Of a stretch of DNA of 64,000 bases, positions 17,992 to 26,213 are shown piece by piece. The translations under genes and the position numbers were made by a program. The stretch comes from an uncultured bacterium. Its GTDB lineage: Bacteria > Cyanobacteriota > Vampirovibrionia > Gastranaerophilales > Gastranaerophilaceae. Positions within the stretch are counted from its first letter, which is position 1. The number at the start of each line of letters is the position of its first letter. Where the stretch lies: contig URFH01000001.1 of the NCBI GenBank assembly GCA_900547155.1, positions 62,001 through 126,000 of the forward strand, read 5' to 3'. The notes below the pieces were generated by a model. That model did no database searches and was not told the DNA's origin. It was given only the letters and a program-made list of their open reading frames with translations.

Positions 17992-18747
17992 ATGGAAATA
18001 AATTTTGAAAAGGCATTCACGTTTGTTAAAGAAGACCCGAAATGGGGACGAAAAATCGCAATCGGCGGACTTTTGTCAGCTGTGGCGCTTCTGGTGCTTT
18101 GCGTGCCGTTTATGGTTCTTCCTTTCACCACATCTGTTCCCCTTTATGTGGCGCTGCTGGCTACCTGCTCTGTTTTTGCGGCAGCAATAATGTTCGCACT
18201 CGCGGGGTATCCGTTTATCGTCATAAACAACCGAATAAACAACAAAGAGGAAATTTTGCCCTGCTGGAAAGAATTTTTCAGGATTGTTTTTGGCGGAATC
18301 AAAACCGCAGTCGGGCATTTTCTGTTTATTTTGCCGGTAATGTTCTTTTCTGTGGTAATTCTTTTGATATTTCTGGGGGCATTTTCTCTCGGAAGCTCAA
18401 TTCTTGCAATGCTGATTACGTTTATCGGTTTTGTGCTGATTTTTGCGCTTATCGGGCTCACAACAATTTATTCATTGCTTTATCCGTTGATGAGCGGGGC
18501 TTTTGCTGAAGATTTGAATGTTTTTTCTTATATAAATTTCAAACGCGGATGGGAGCTGCTTCGTGAAAATTGGTTGAATTATTTGATTCTCTTGCTTTTA
18601 CTCGTTGCTGTGGGGGTTATTTTCCACTTTGCGGCAATGGTTCTTGTTTTGACAATTGCGGGCGCAATACTCATCCCGTGGCTTTGTTTTTATGCAAGCC
18701 TTGTTTGCGCTGATTTGGTTGCACAATTTGTTAAAACAAAGAAATAA
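17992..18747 (+). CDS. DUF4013 family membrane protein (second of two)
   Basis: A 251-residue paralogue of the upstream protein with the same plan: MEINFEKAFTFVKEDPKWGRK, then INNRINNKEEILPCW, then six hydrophobic segments, a FSYINFKRGWELL loop that mirrors FSFFNFKRAWGYL in the first, and a C-terminal ADLVAQFVKTKK. The pair arose by tandem duplication and has diverged. A long hairpin (H2) starts 18 bases after the stop codon. Confidence 0.8.
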   Translation: MEINFEKAFTFVKEDPKWGRKIAIGGLLSAVALLVLCVPFMVLPFTTSVPLYVALLATCSVFAAAIMFALAGYPFIVINNRINNKEEILPCWKEFFRIVFGGIKTAVGHFLFILPVMFFSVVILLIFLGAFSLGSSILAMLITFIGFVLIFALIGLTTIYSLLYPLMSGAFAEDLNVFSYINFKRGWELLRENWLNYLILLLLLVAVGVIFHFAAMVLVLTIAGAILIPWLCFYASLVCADLVAQFVKTKK

Positions 18748-18764
18748 TGCAAAATCGCCCGAAC

Positions 18765-18837
18765 GCGGTGTATAGAAATAATTTTTAAAGCCTGAGCGCT
18801 TCGCTATACGTCTTTAAAAATCATTTCTATACACCGC
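18765..18837 (+). repeat. 3'-flank hairpin H2: 26-bp arms, 21-base loop
   Basis: Arms 18765-18790 and 18812-18837 match at 25 of 26 positions. The loop (18791-18811) begins CCTGAGCGCTTCGCTATACG. The same loop, reverse-complemented and differing by one base, sits in H3 15 bases away, with completely different arms. It starts 18 bases after the stop of the plus-strand gene and reads in that gene's direction. Direct repeats TGCAAAATC lie on both sides (18748, 18843). No T-run follows. Confidence 0.85.
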
Positions 18838-18852
18838 TTTGGTGCAAAATCA

Positions 18853-18925
18853 GAGAATCAATGGAACAATTTTTAGAACCGTATAGCGAAGCGCTCAGGT
18901 TCAAAAAATTGTTCTATTGATTCTC
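18853..18925 (-). repeat. 3'-flank hairpin H3: 26-bp arms, 21-base loop
   Basis: Arms 18853-18878 and 18900-18925 match at 24 of 26 positions. On the minus strand the loop reads the same as that of H2 apart from its last base. It lies 15 bases downstream of the mlaE stop and reads in that gene's direction. Total length is exactly 73 bases, as in H2. Confidence 0.85.
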
Positions 18926-18939
18926 GACAAATCTTACAT

Positions 18940-19671
18940 CTACAAATAAAACACAATATTAATCAAAAAATCAGCAACAAGCAGGTAAATTGTGGATTTT
19001 ATTGCAGATTGCGTGGTCGAAATCCCTACATCTTTGGCTCCGCCGCGGGTTTCATAGCCCTGCGTTGCACAAACAAGCGTAATCAAAATACCAAAAACAA
19101 ACGCCTTAAAAAGGCTTATGTAAATATCCCTCGTATTAAGGAAAAGCCAGACCGTGTTCATAAAACGGTTCGGATGGAGCCCGATTGCGACATAAGCGAC
19201 CATCATACCGCCCACAATACCCAAAAATTCCGCAAGAATCACAACCATCGGCACAGTAACCGCTGCAGCAAGGATTCTCGGAGCAAAATAATAGCCGACA
19301 GGGTCAACATGGAGCGTTTTTATTGCGTCAATCTGCTCTGTAACCTGCATATTTGCGACCTCCGCACAAATCGCGGTTCCGGCGCGCGCGCCTATCGCAA
19401 GAGCTGCAAATCCGGGCGCAATTTCCCGCACAAGAGCTACTGCAATGAACCCGCCGACATAACCCTCGGCTCCGCTCATCAAAAACTGCTTTGAAACCTG
19501 CAAAGCAATTACCGCAGAGGCAATAAAGACAATAATAAGCGATATTGAAAGCGAATCATAGCTAATCATTGCCGCCTGCGAAATTACCGAGCGGAATTTT
19601 GTATTTCTGTTAAAAATGTATTTAACAGCAGATGTTAAATTTTGAACACAAAGCCCTAAGAAATTAATCAT
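18940..19671 (-). CDS. mlaE: MlaE-type ABC transporter permease (phospholipid/sterol transport)
   Basis: A 243-residue inner-membrane permease of the MlaE family, which moves phospholipids between the inner and outer membrane with MlaF (ATPase) and an MCE protein. The GAEGYVGGFIAVALVREIAP and RAGTAICAEVANMQVTEQIDAI phrases are diagnostic, the latter containing the coupling helix. Length and five helices fit. MlaF and MlaD are not next to it; ilvE overlaps its start by 8 bases. Presence supports a diderm envelope. Confidence 0.93.
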   Translation of the reverse strand: MINFLGLCVQNLTSAVKYIFNRNTKFRSVISQAAMISYDSLSISLIIVFIASAVIALQVSKQFLMSGAEGYVGGFIAVALVREIAPGFAALAIGARAGTAICAEVANMQVTEQIDAIKTLHVDPVGYYFAPRILAAAVTVPMVVILAEFLGIVGGMMVAYVAIGLHPNRFMNTVWLFLNTRDIYISLFKAFVFGILITLVCATQGYETRGGAKDVGISTTQSAIKSTIYLLVADFLINIVFYL

Positions 19672-20581
19672 AGATAGGTGTGCACCATTTTTTGTATTTT
19701 TCGACCTTGCCTTTTACCACGTCGAAGTAAAGTTTCTGGAGCTCTTTTGTATGAACGCCGACTTCGCCCGTACCCAGAGGACGGTTATCAATGCTTGTAA
19801 CAGGGCTGACCTGAGCACCGGTTCCGCAATAGAAAGCTTCATCGGCAATATAAAGTTCGGTTCTTGAGATTTCTCTTTCCACAACTTTCAAACCGAGAAC
19901 ATTTTTTGCCAGTTCAAGAATAGTATTTCTTGTTACGCCGACAAGAATGTTGTCCGTAGTTTGAGTTGTAACGAGTGTATCGCCCTCAACAAGGAAAAGG
20001 TTCATTGCAGAGCCTTCTGTAACAAAACCTTGCTGCGAAAGCACGATTGCGTCGTCAAATCCCGCTTTTCTTGCGTCTGTAATGATTAAAGCTGTGTTTG
20101 CGTAAGAGCCGCTGACTTTTGCGCGGGGCGGGATTGCATTGTCATCAACACGGCGCCAGTTTGAAACACAAACGCTTAAACCTTTTGCCAAATCGATGTA
20201 ATCGCCCATTGCAAATGAAAAAATCAACACGGAATCAGGGTTGTCAATCAATCCCGGGCCGATTTTGCAGGCACTTTTATAAATCTGGGGTCTGATGTAG
20301 GCGTCTGTGCGGTAATTGTTCTTTTTCAAAAGGTCTTTAACAAGCCCGCACCACTCATCAACAGAATATTTTGAATGCATATGCATGATTTTTCCGCTGT
20401 TTATGAGCCTTTCAAAATGTTCTTTCATTCTGAAAGCATAAAGCTGGTCTTCTTCTTTGTTATAATAAGCACGAATACCCTCAAAAACCGAAGTTCCGTA
20501 CAAAAAAGCGTGCGTTCTGACCGGAATTGAGGCTGTTGCCGCATCTACATACTTGCCGTCTAAAAATACATATTCTGTCAT
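19664..20581 (-). CDS. ilvE: Branched-chain amino-acid aminotransferase
   Basis: A 305-residue fold-type IV PLP enzyme that makes leucine, isoleucine and valine from their keto acids. Recognised by the starting YVFLDGKYVDAATASIPVRT, the FEGIRAYYN motif, PPRAKVSGSYANTALI with the PLP lysine, and the GFVTEGSAMNLFLVEGDTLV region. Length is normal. The stop overlaps the start of mlaE, so the two genes are translationally coupled although unrelated in function. Confidence 0.96.
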   Translation of the reverse strand: MTEYVFLDGKYVDAATASIPVRTHAFLYGTSVFEGIRAYYNKEEDQLYAFRMKEHFERLINSGKIMHMHSKYSVDEWCGLVKDLLKKNNYRTDAYIRPQIYKSACKIGPGLIDNPDSVLIFSFAMGDYIDLAKGLSVCVSNWRRVDDNAIPPRAKVSGSYANTALIITDARKAGFDDAIVLSQQGFVTEGSAMNLFLVEGDTLVTTQTTDNILVGVTRNTILELAKNVLGLKVVEREISRTELYIADEAFYCGTGAQVSPVTSIDNRPLGTGEVGVHTKELQKLYFDVVKGKVEKYKKWCTPIYD

Positions 20582-20724
20582 AGTGTTACCCTTTCTAATA
20601 AACTCTCACGGGTATTTTGAAATAAAAACCATATATATTATCGTTATTTTCACGATTAAATGCAAGTTTATTGCAGGAAATTAATCAAAATTATCAAAAA
20701 TCGCGCCAACCAAAGGCAACCGGC

Positions 20725-20845
20725 GTGAAATCAGAAGATTCCTTTTGGAGTGACTATGGGGGAGGGCTCATTAAACCAGATTGCAAGCTTTTCACGTTAA
20801 AAGCCCGGAGGAATCGGAACGGAAAAAGGAATCTTCCGATTTCAC
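20725..20845. repeat. 3'-flank hairpin H4: 22-bp arms, 77-base loop with conserved ends
   Basis: Arms 20725-20746 and 20824-20845 match at 21 of 22 positions, with a further GGCGTG/CACGCC pair outside. The loop begins GGAGTGACTATGGGGGAGGG and ends GAGGAATCGGAACGGA. Those two ends are identical in H5 (23526-23649), while the arms and the loop middle are not. It lies 61 bases downstream of the pentapeptide gene. The inner GGGCT/AGCCC can close a second stem. Confidence 0.85.
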
Positions 20846-20906
20846 TCCCCCACGCCCCGTCAAAATCTAATCTGGTACAGTCTTATCACGAAACTTTTCG
20901 GAAAAC

Positions 20907-21302
20907 TTACCAGCAAGCCCCGATTGAGCCGGCTCCGCAAACTTTTCCGTTCACCCAAATTGCATATTCAAGCTCGGTGTTTTTAAAATTAGTTCCTTTG
21001 ATAATTGCGCCCTGTAGATTGGCTTCTTCCAAATCCGCATCCTCAAAATCGGCATTTGTAAGGTTTGCATTCTTAAAATTTGAACGCTCAATGTCCGCTC
21101 CCTTGAAATTTGCGCCTGTAAGGTTGGCATTCTCGAAATTTACCCCGTCAAGCTCCGCCTTTTCAAAATTTGCACCGGTTAAATCCCGTCCGGAGAAATT
21201 GCTGCACTCCAAATCAGCTTTGTAAAAATTTTTCAACGAATCCTGTGCACAAACAAAATTTGTACAAAGAATTAAAAGCAGGGCTGCGAATAACTTTTTC
21301 AT
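20907..21302 (-). CDS. Secreted pentapeptide-repeat protein
   Basis: A 131-residue protein with a signal peptide (MKKLFAALLLILCTNFVCAQ). About 85 residues of A(D/N)LxN pentapeptide repeats follow, such as ANFEKAELDGVNFENANLTG, which should form a right-handed square beta-helix. The short tail NGKVCGAGSIGACW has two cysteines that could form a disulfide. Role unknown; periplasmic. The stop of the gene upstream (21305) is 2 bases away, so this is the last gene of a three-gene unit with the HD-GYP regulator. Confidence 0.85.
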   Translation of the reverse strand: MKKLFAALLLILCTNFVCAQDSLKNFYKADLECSNFSGRDLTGANFEKAELDGVNFENANLTGANFKGADIERSNFKNANLTNADFEDADLEEANLQGAIIKGTNFKNTELEYAIWVNGKVCGAGSIGACW

Positions 21303-21304
21303 AA

Positions 21305-22024
21305 TCAGAGCTCCTCCCCGTCCTTTTTCTTTTCAGGTAACACACGCCCCAAATACTGGGAAACAGAAAACGAAAACGCAACTCTGTCCTCACTGTCATT
21401 CGGAATCACAACAGCAGTCGTAAATGACGTAGCGGGAACAGGTCTAAACTTCACGCCGGCAGCCAGAGCGCATCCGGAATCCTGTCTGGACATCCAATCT
21501 GCAACGACACGGAGCTTATTAGGTATGATGGTCTGGTCTATACCGAGCATTACGCCTGTGCTGTCAGGCATCTGGCTGTATCCTGCTACATAAGTGCCGG
21601 CAGTTAATGTAGTTCTTGTTTTTTTCACAAGAAACGACGTATGCGCATAAATCATGCTGTCAGGCTTTTCCCCTGCGGTCAAAGACGGCTGGAGGCGGCC
21701 GCCGATAGTGAGCCTTGTTCGCTTTTTAATACGAAAAACCTTTTTTGCGGTCATATCGAGTTTCACATCGGTTCTGTCACGAATACTCGTCCCAACCCCG
21801 AAAGATACCTCCGTATCTTTTCCGGTACCGAGAATCATATTAGGCGTAAGCGACACAAAACCGTCGCCAAACGGGCTGAATCTGTTCGATTCTTTCAAAA
21901 TCATATGTCCGAACGGCAAAACATCGGAAGACGGTATGGTAATCACTGTCTGCTGGGCAAAAACAGGATTCAGGGAGAGAAAAAACGCGCATACTGGCAC
22001 TATTCCCCTTAAAAGAAGTTTCAT
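21305..22024 (-). CDS. Secreted beta-barrel-like protein, unknown function
   Basis: Starting at the ATG of MKLLLRGIVPV (27 codons inside the longest frame), giving 239 residues with a signal peptide ending NPVFAQ. The start lies 4 bases after the stop of the HD-GYP regulator. Alternating polar/nonpolar strands such as DVKLDMTAKKVFRIKKRTRL, RLTIGGRLQPSLT and TRTTLTAGTYVAGY suggest an 8-12 stranded outer-membrane barrel. No named family was recognised. It is placed between the regulator and a pentapeptide protein. Confidence 0.75.
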   Translation of the reverse strand: MKLLLRGIVPVCAFFLSLNPVFAQQTVITIPSSDVLPFGHMILKESNRFSPFGDGFVSLTPNMILGTGKDTEVSFGVGTSIRDRTDVKLDMTAKKVFRIKKRTRLTIGGRLQPSLTAGEKPDSMIYAHTSFLVKKTRTTLTAGTYVAGYSQMPDSTGVMLGIDQTIIPNKLRVVADWMSRQDSGCALAAGVKFRPVPATSFTTAVVIPNDSEDRVAFSFSVSQYLGRVLPEKKKDGEEL

Positions 22025-22028
22025 ACGC

Positions 22029-23093
22029 CTAATCCGCCCATTCTCTGTAAATGCCGTCAAATTTGTCCGCCACACGCTTAAATGACGCAACCATAACAGG
22101 GTCAAACTGCGTGCCGGAGCCTTCTGCGATAATTGTATTAGCCTTTTCTTTTGTGTAAGCGGCTTTATAGACCCTTTTCATTCTCAAAGCGTCGTAAACA
22201 TCTGCAATGGACATAATCCTTGCGCTCAGAGGGATTTCGTCCTCTTTGAGTTTGTGAGGATAGCCTTTTCCGTCCCATCTTTCATGGTGAGAACGCGCAA
22301 TATCAATCCCCATTTCAATAAATTTATTATCTCCGAATTTGTATTTAACGAGCTGGAGCGTTTCTGCGCCAATCAGGGTATGCGTTTTCATTATTTCAAA
22401 TTCATCAAACGTAAGTCTTGCCGGTTTCAGCAAAATCCGGTCGGGAATGCCGACTTTTCCGATATCATGGAGCGGACTTGCGTGGAGAATGTCTTTTATA
22501 AATTTTTCATCAATATCCTTGTAATATTTTGAAGTTTTTGACAAATCTTCGGCAAGAACAAAGCAATAGCGCTGAACACGCTCAAGGTGAAGCCCTGAAT
22601 CGTCCTTTGATTGTGCAAGTTTTGCAAGTGAAAAGATTGTCGCCATCTGTGTTGCGGTAATATCCTGCACTTCTTTTTGAATTTTCTCCTCAAATGAGCG
22701 GCGCTGGTCAACGATTTCTTCCTGCAGCTTAATAATTCTAACATGCGCACCGATTCTGCCCAGAACCTCGGGTTCCTTAAAAGGCACAGGGATATAATCA
22801 ACTCCCCCGACTTCATAACCTTTCATAATATTGTAAGAATCATCCGGAGCAATGAAAATCACCGGAGTTCTCGACAAAAACTCATCCTTTTTAAGTTCTG
22901 CGCAGAGCTCAAACCCGCCAAGGTCGGACAAAACCGGATTTATCAACAATAAATCATAAGGTTTTTCCTGCACAAGCGCCATAGCACCGGCTCCCAAGCG
23001 GCAAAGCTCGGTTTCATACCCTCTTTTTTGAAGAATATTCTCAAGTACGGTCAGATTTGCCTCATTTTCATCAACAACAAGAATTTTTGACAT
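22029..23093 (-). CDS. Response regulator with HD-GYP phosphodiesterase domain
   Basis: A 354-residue protein: receiver domain (1-125) and HD-GYP domain (about 160-330). HD-GYP enzymes degrade cyclic di-GMP. The catalytic motifs HDIGKVGIPD and HHERWDGKGYP are intact. The receiver is unusual: in YDLLLINPVLSDLGG the place of the phospho-acceptor aspartate is an asparagine, while the conserved lysine (PFKEPE) is kept, so it may not be controlled by phosphorylation. It starts a three-gene minus-strand unit with two secreted proteins. No sensor kinase is adjacent. Confidence 0.9.
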   Translation of the reverse strand: MSKILVVDENEANLTVLENILQKRGYETELCRLGAGAMALVQEKPYDLLLINPVLSDLGGFELCAELKKDEFLSRTPVIFIAPDDSYNIMKGYEVGGVDYIPVPFKEPEVLGRIGAHVRIIKLQEEIVDQRRSFEEKIQKEVQDITATQMATIFSLAKLAQSKDDSGLHLERVQRYCFVLAEDLSKTSKYYKDIDEKFIKDILHASPLHDIGKVGIPDRILLKPARLTFDEFEIMKTHTLIGAETLQLVKYKFGDNKFIEMGIDIARSHHERWDGKGYPHKLKEDEIPLSARIMSIADVYDALRMKRVYKAAYTKEKANTIIAEGSGTQFDPVMVASFKRVADKFDGIYREWAD

Positions 23094-23251
23094 TTAAACC
23101 TCTCAGGATAAGCTATAACCAGTATAACATTATCAGCGGGGAAGTAAATATGATTAATTTTGTGAACTTATATTACAATTTTTTGTTGATTTTGTAATAT
23201 TTGTTATTAAATTGTTTTTATAAATATAGGCATTAAAAAGAAACGTGTATT

Positions 23252-23419
23252 ATGGCAAAAAAAGAAACAAACGGGGCTAACGGGTTGTTCGAATCCGCAA
23301 TAAGCGCATTTGAACTCTCGATAAGAGCAAAACAAATCCAATGCGAATATACGCTGAAAGCGCGTATAAATGCACTTGCAGATTTTGTTAACGGGGCAAA
23401 ACTTGCGGCTAATCCCTAA
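23252..23419 (+). CDS. Small helical protein (55 aa)
   Basis: Reading from ATG: MAKKETNGANGLFESAISAF, then a long amphipathic helix (ELSIRAKQIQCEYTLKARI) and ADFVNGAKLAANP. No signal peptide. Ribosome site is weak (AAAAAGAAACG). Composition and codon use look coding, and it fills the otherwise empty region before hairpin H5. It is not certain to be a gene. Confidence 0.45.
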   Translation: MAKKETNGANGLFESAISAFELSIRAKQIQCEYTLKARINALADFVNGAKLAANP

Positions 23420-23525
23420 AATGTCGCGCTAAAAGGCGGGGATTTCGGGGAGAAGAAATGTAAATGCGGCGATTTTAGTAAAATTCGTCCGTTTTTTTCT
23501 GCTTTTTTTAAGTAAAAACTTCAAA

Positions 23526-23649
23526 TGAAAGTGCGGGGATTTGTCTTTGGAGTGACTATGGGGGAGGGCTCAATAAAATAGATATAAAATCTTTTTATGT
23601 TGAATGCCCGGAGGAATCGGAACGGAAAAGACAAATCCCCGCACTTTCA
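23526..23649. repeat. 3'-flank hairpin H5: perfect 23-bp arms, 78-base loop with conserved ends
   Basis: Arms 23526-23548 and 23627-23649 are perfectly complementary over 23 bases. The first 24 and last 21 loop bases are identical to those of H4. The loop middle differs and can itself fold as a second A/T-rich stem (GGGC with GCCC, then CAATAAAATAGAT with ATCTTTTTATGTTG). It sits between two convergent genes, 31 bases downstream of the aminotransferase stop. Confidence 0.9.
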
Positions 23650-23680
23650 AGGCGCCAAACAAAGGATATTTTTAAGAAAT

Positions 23681-24916
23681 TTACCCTGCGAAATAAAACC
23701 CATCTTCTTTTAAGCGAGAAATGACTTCTTCCAGCTTTTCGTCGGTTGCAACAGCCGAAATTCTAAAATATCCCTCACCCCTGTCGCCAAAAGCATTCCC
23801 CGGAACAAGAACAACGCCGGATTTTTCCAGCACAGCGTCCGTAAACGCCTCTGATGAGCAAAAACGCTCCGGAACCGGCAGCCAGAGATAAAATGTTGCG
23901 TCAGGAACATTCTCTATCTCCCAGCCGAGCTCTCTGAAGCCGTTTACCATAATTTCCAGCTTTCTTTTGAACGATTTTTGCGATTCTTTTATGTAATCGT
24001 CGCCCTCTTTTGAATTTAACACCTCGGAAGCCGCTTTTTGCAAGGCTTTGAAAAGTCCTGTATCGACCGTTGATTTCAATCGGCCAAAAGCGCCAACAGC
24101 CTCTTTATTTCCACAAATCCAGCCCAAACGCCAGCCGGTCATTGCATAGGGCTTTGAAAAACTGAAAAATTCAACGGCAATATCCTTTGCGCCCTCGACC
24201 TGCAAAACGCTCGGCGGCGCCTCATCAAAGTACAAATCGCAGTACGCCGCATCACTAATCAAAAGAATTTTGTGTTTTTTACAAAATTCAACTACTTTTT
24301 TCAAATAATCAATCGTGCACGTTGCACCGAGCGGGTTTGAGGGGTAATTTATAATTAAAGCTTTTACTTTTTTCTCCTCAAAACCATCATTTTTCAAATT
24401 TTCCCAAACGTCATCAAGATTTGGCATAAAGTTATTTTCTTTGCTCAATGGAACCGGATATCCAATTGCGCCGTTGGTTTTGAGCATTTCTTTATAAGAA
24501 GCATAGCCAGGGTCGGGAATCAAAATGATATCTTTGTCCTTTTTATCATGCGCAGGCGTGCACAGGGCTCTTATGAGGTTCGCAAGCCCCTCTTTTGAGC
24601 CGATAAGCGAAAAAATCTCTGTTTTGGGGTCAAGTTCAACCCCAAAACGGTTTTTCATCCTTTTAGCAACCGCCTCAAGGTAATAATCCTCGCCTTTGGG
24701 TGAAGAATAAGTGTGAATCCCCTCCATATCAAGGGCTTTTTTGAGCTTATCAACAACAAACTCCGGCGGAGCCTGCACAGGAGCACCCATGGAAAGAAAA
24801 ATCGGCGCGCGGTTTTTAGCTTCCAGCTCCGGTTTCAGCTTTGCAGCAGCCTGTTTTATCCTGAACATAACATATGTTTCAATAGACTGCACATATTCGT
24901 TAAACAATTCAATCAT
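23681..24916 (-). CDS. Class I/II PLP aminotransferase, probable LL-diaminopimelate aminotransferase
   Basis: A 411-residue fold-type I enzyme. The PLP lysine lies in SFSKPYAMTGWRLGW, the aspartate in ISDAAYCDLYFD, and the phosphate-binding start in IGSKEGLANLI. Similarity to the second class of LL-diaminopimelate aminotransferases (lysine and peptidoglycan precursor synthesis, common in chlamydiae and cyanobacteria) is my best guess; a general aspartate or alanine aminotransferase cannot be excluded. It overlaps folE2 by 4 bases and is downstream of it. Confidence 0.85.
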   Translation of the reverse strand: MIELFNEYVQSIETYVMFRIKQAAAKLKPELEAKNRAPIFLSMGAPVQAPPEFVVDKLKKALDMEGIHTYSSPKGEDYYLEAVAKRMKNRFGVELDPKTEIFSLIGSKEGLANLIRALCTPAHDKKDKDIILIPDPGYASYKEMLKTNGAIGYPVPLSKENNFMPNLDDVWENLKNDGFEEKKVKALIINYPSNPLGATCTIDYLKKVVEFCKKHKILLISDAAYCDLYFDEAPPSVLQVEGAKDIAVEFFSFSKPYAMTGWRLGWICGNKEAVGAFGRLKSTVDTGLFKALQKAASEVLNSKEGDDYIKESQKSFKRKLEIMVNGFRELGWEIENVPDATFYLWLPVPERFCSSEAFTDAVLEKSGVVLVPGNAFGDRGEGYFRISAVATDEKLEEVISRLKEDGFYFAG

Positions 24917-25719
24917 TTTTCGTCCTTTTTTGCCTCAAGCTGGTATGCCCAGGCTTCATGGTTGTGAATGCTCTCTATGGATTCAACTTCGACTTCGTAA
25001 TATTTAATTATTTCGTTATTTCTAAACATAAGCACAACATCGCGAAGCACATCTTCCACAAATTTCGGGTTTTCATAGGCTCGCTCGGTTACAAATTTTT
25101 CATCTTCCCTTTTAAGGATAGGATAAACCTCGCAGGAAGCCTTTTTTTCAATATCGGAAATCAAATCCTCAAGCCAGATATGTTGGTCATCATCATAGCT
25201 TATCAAAACCTTTATCAAAGCGCGCTGATTATGAGCAGAATAGTCGGAAATCTCCTTTGAGCAGGGGCAAAGCGTGGTTACGGGCACTTTTACGCCGAGG
25301 AAAAATTTATACCGGTCATTATTGTCGAGCCTGCCCTCAAATGAGCAGTCATAAGCCATAAGCGACTGTTGTTTTGTGACCGGAGCCGTTTTTTTTATGA
25401 AATATTTGAAAGTGAATTTCACTTCCGCAGCTTTTGCGCCAAGCCGGTCTTTTACAGCCTCAAGACAGCCTTTAATATCAACGCCGAGGAGCTCTTTTTC
25501 GCTCCATTCGTTGAGAATCTCCATAAAACGCGACATATGCGTACCTTTATGGCAGGAATCCAAAGAAGCGCTGATTTTTGCACGTGCCGAAACAACCTGA
25601 TTTTCCTTTCCTTTTCTTTGGATAATCAAAGGGACATCCACGTTTTTTATGCCGACTTTTTGAATTTCTATTCCGCGTTCATCTATAAGATTTTGTACAT
25701 CTCTCAGGTTGCTTTTCAT
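24913..25719 (-). CDS. folE2: GTP cyclohydrolase FolE2 (type IB)
   Basis: Converts GTP to 7,8-dihydroneopterin triphosphate, first step for folate and queuosine precursors; this zinc-independent form is found where zinc is scarce or FolE absent. The 268-residue length and the motifs SLDSCHKGTHMSRFME and TTLCPCSKEISDYSAHNQR are diagnostic. A pathway link to QueH (10416) via queuosine is possible. It sits between two other minus-strand genes with 2-4 base overlaps or gaps. Confidence 0.96.
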   Translation of the reverse strand: MKSNLRDVQNLIDERGIEIQKVGIKNVDVPLIIQRKGKENQVVSARAKISASLDSCHKGTHMSRFMEILNEWSEKELLGVDIKGCLEAVKDRLGAKAAEVKFTFKYFIKKTAPVTKQQSLMAYDCSFEGRLDNNDRYKFFLGVKVPVTTLCPCSKEISDYSAHNQRALIKVLISYDDDQHIWLEDLISDIEKKASCEVYPILKREDEKFVTERAYENPKFVEDVLRDVVLMFRNNEIIKYYEVEVESIESIHNHEAWAYQLEAKKDEK

Positions 25720-25721
25720 TT

Positions 25722-26045
25722 TTATTCAATATCTTCCGAGGTTTTGTTTTCCAGCGCCAGAAGCAGCTTAAGAGCGGCCAATCTTTGCATTTTCGGAGGC
25801 GCAAGCCTGAGCATTTCAATAGCTTTTATCATAACAGGGTCATTGTCGTACCATCTGTTGCCTTTGCCCTGATATTTAGTGATTGTGTCATACAAACGTT
25901 CGATTACATCCGCCGCAACCTGTTCTTGCAGCTTCAAAATATAATCAGCGGCTTCTGCCTGAGTATCAGCGGGCTGTAATCTCAAAAGTTCCAGCGCTTC
26001 TTTCAAAATAGGGTCTTTATCATACCAGCGTCTTGCTTCTGTCAT
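25722..26045 (-). CDS. Small two-repeat helical protein
   Basis: A 107-residue protein built of two related units, RWYDKDPILKEALELLRLQP near the start and RWYDNDPVMIKAIEMLRLAP near residue 66, each followed by a helix rich in leucine and alanine. No signal peptide or membrane segment. It is the first gene of a unit with folE2 and the aminotransferase (2-base spacing). The repeated unit suggests an adaptor; I do not recognise it. Confidence 0.75.
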   Translation of the reverse strand: MTEARRWYDKDPILKEALELLRLQPADTQAEAADYILKLQEQVAADVIERLYDTITKYQGKGNRWYDNDPVMIKAIEMLRLAPPKMQRLAALKLLLALENKTSEDIE

Positions 26046-26213
26046 CTCAAATTCCTCTTTTTATGCTTAATTATTATATATTGTTATAAATTCTATGTCC
26101 ATCTTTTAACATAAGAAAAAATTAAAAGATAAGGGGTTGAAATGGAAATTTTTTGATTTAGACTTGTGATGTAGCTGAAACATGACAAATTAATAATAGA
26201 TAGTGTAAAAAAG

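Noticed and set aside
18765..18925. Simple intrinsic terminators
   Set aside because: Arms are far longer than terminator stems, no T-run follows, and the loop is conserved, which terminators do not require.
20725..23649. Integron attC sites or a CRISPR array as explanation for the hairpins
   Set aside because: No attC core sites (RYYYAAC/GTTRRRY) and no integrase; there are only single isolated hairpins with different arms, not regular repeats with spacers.
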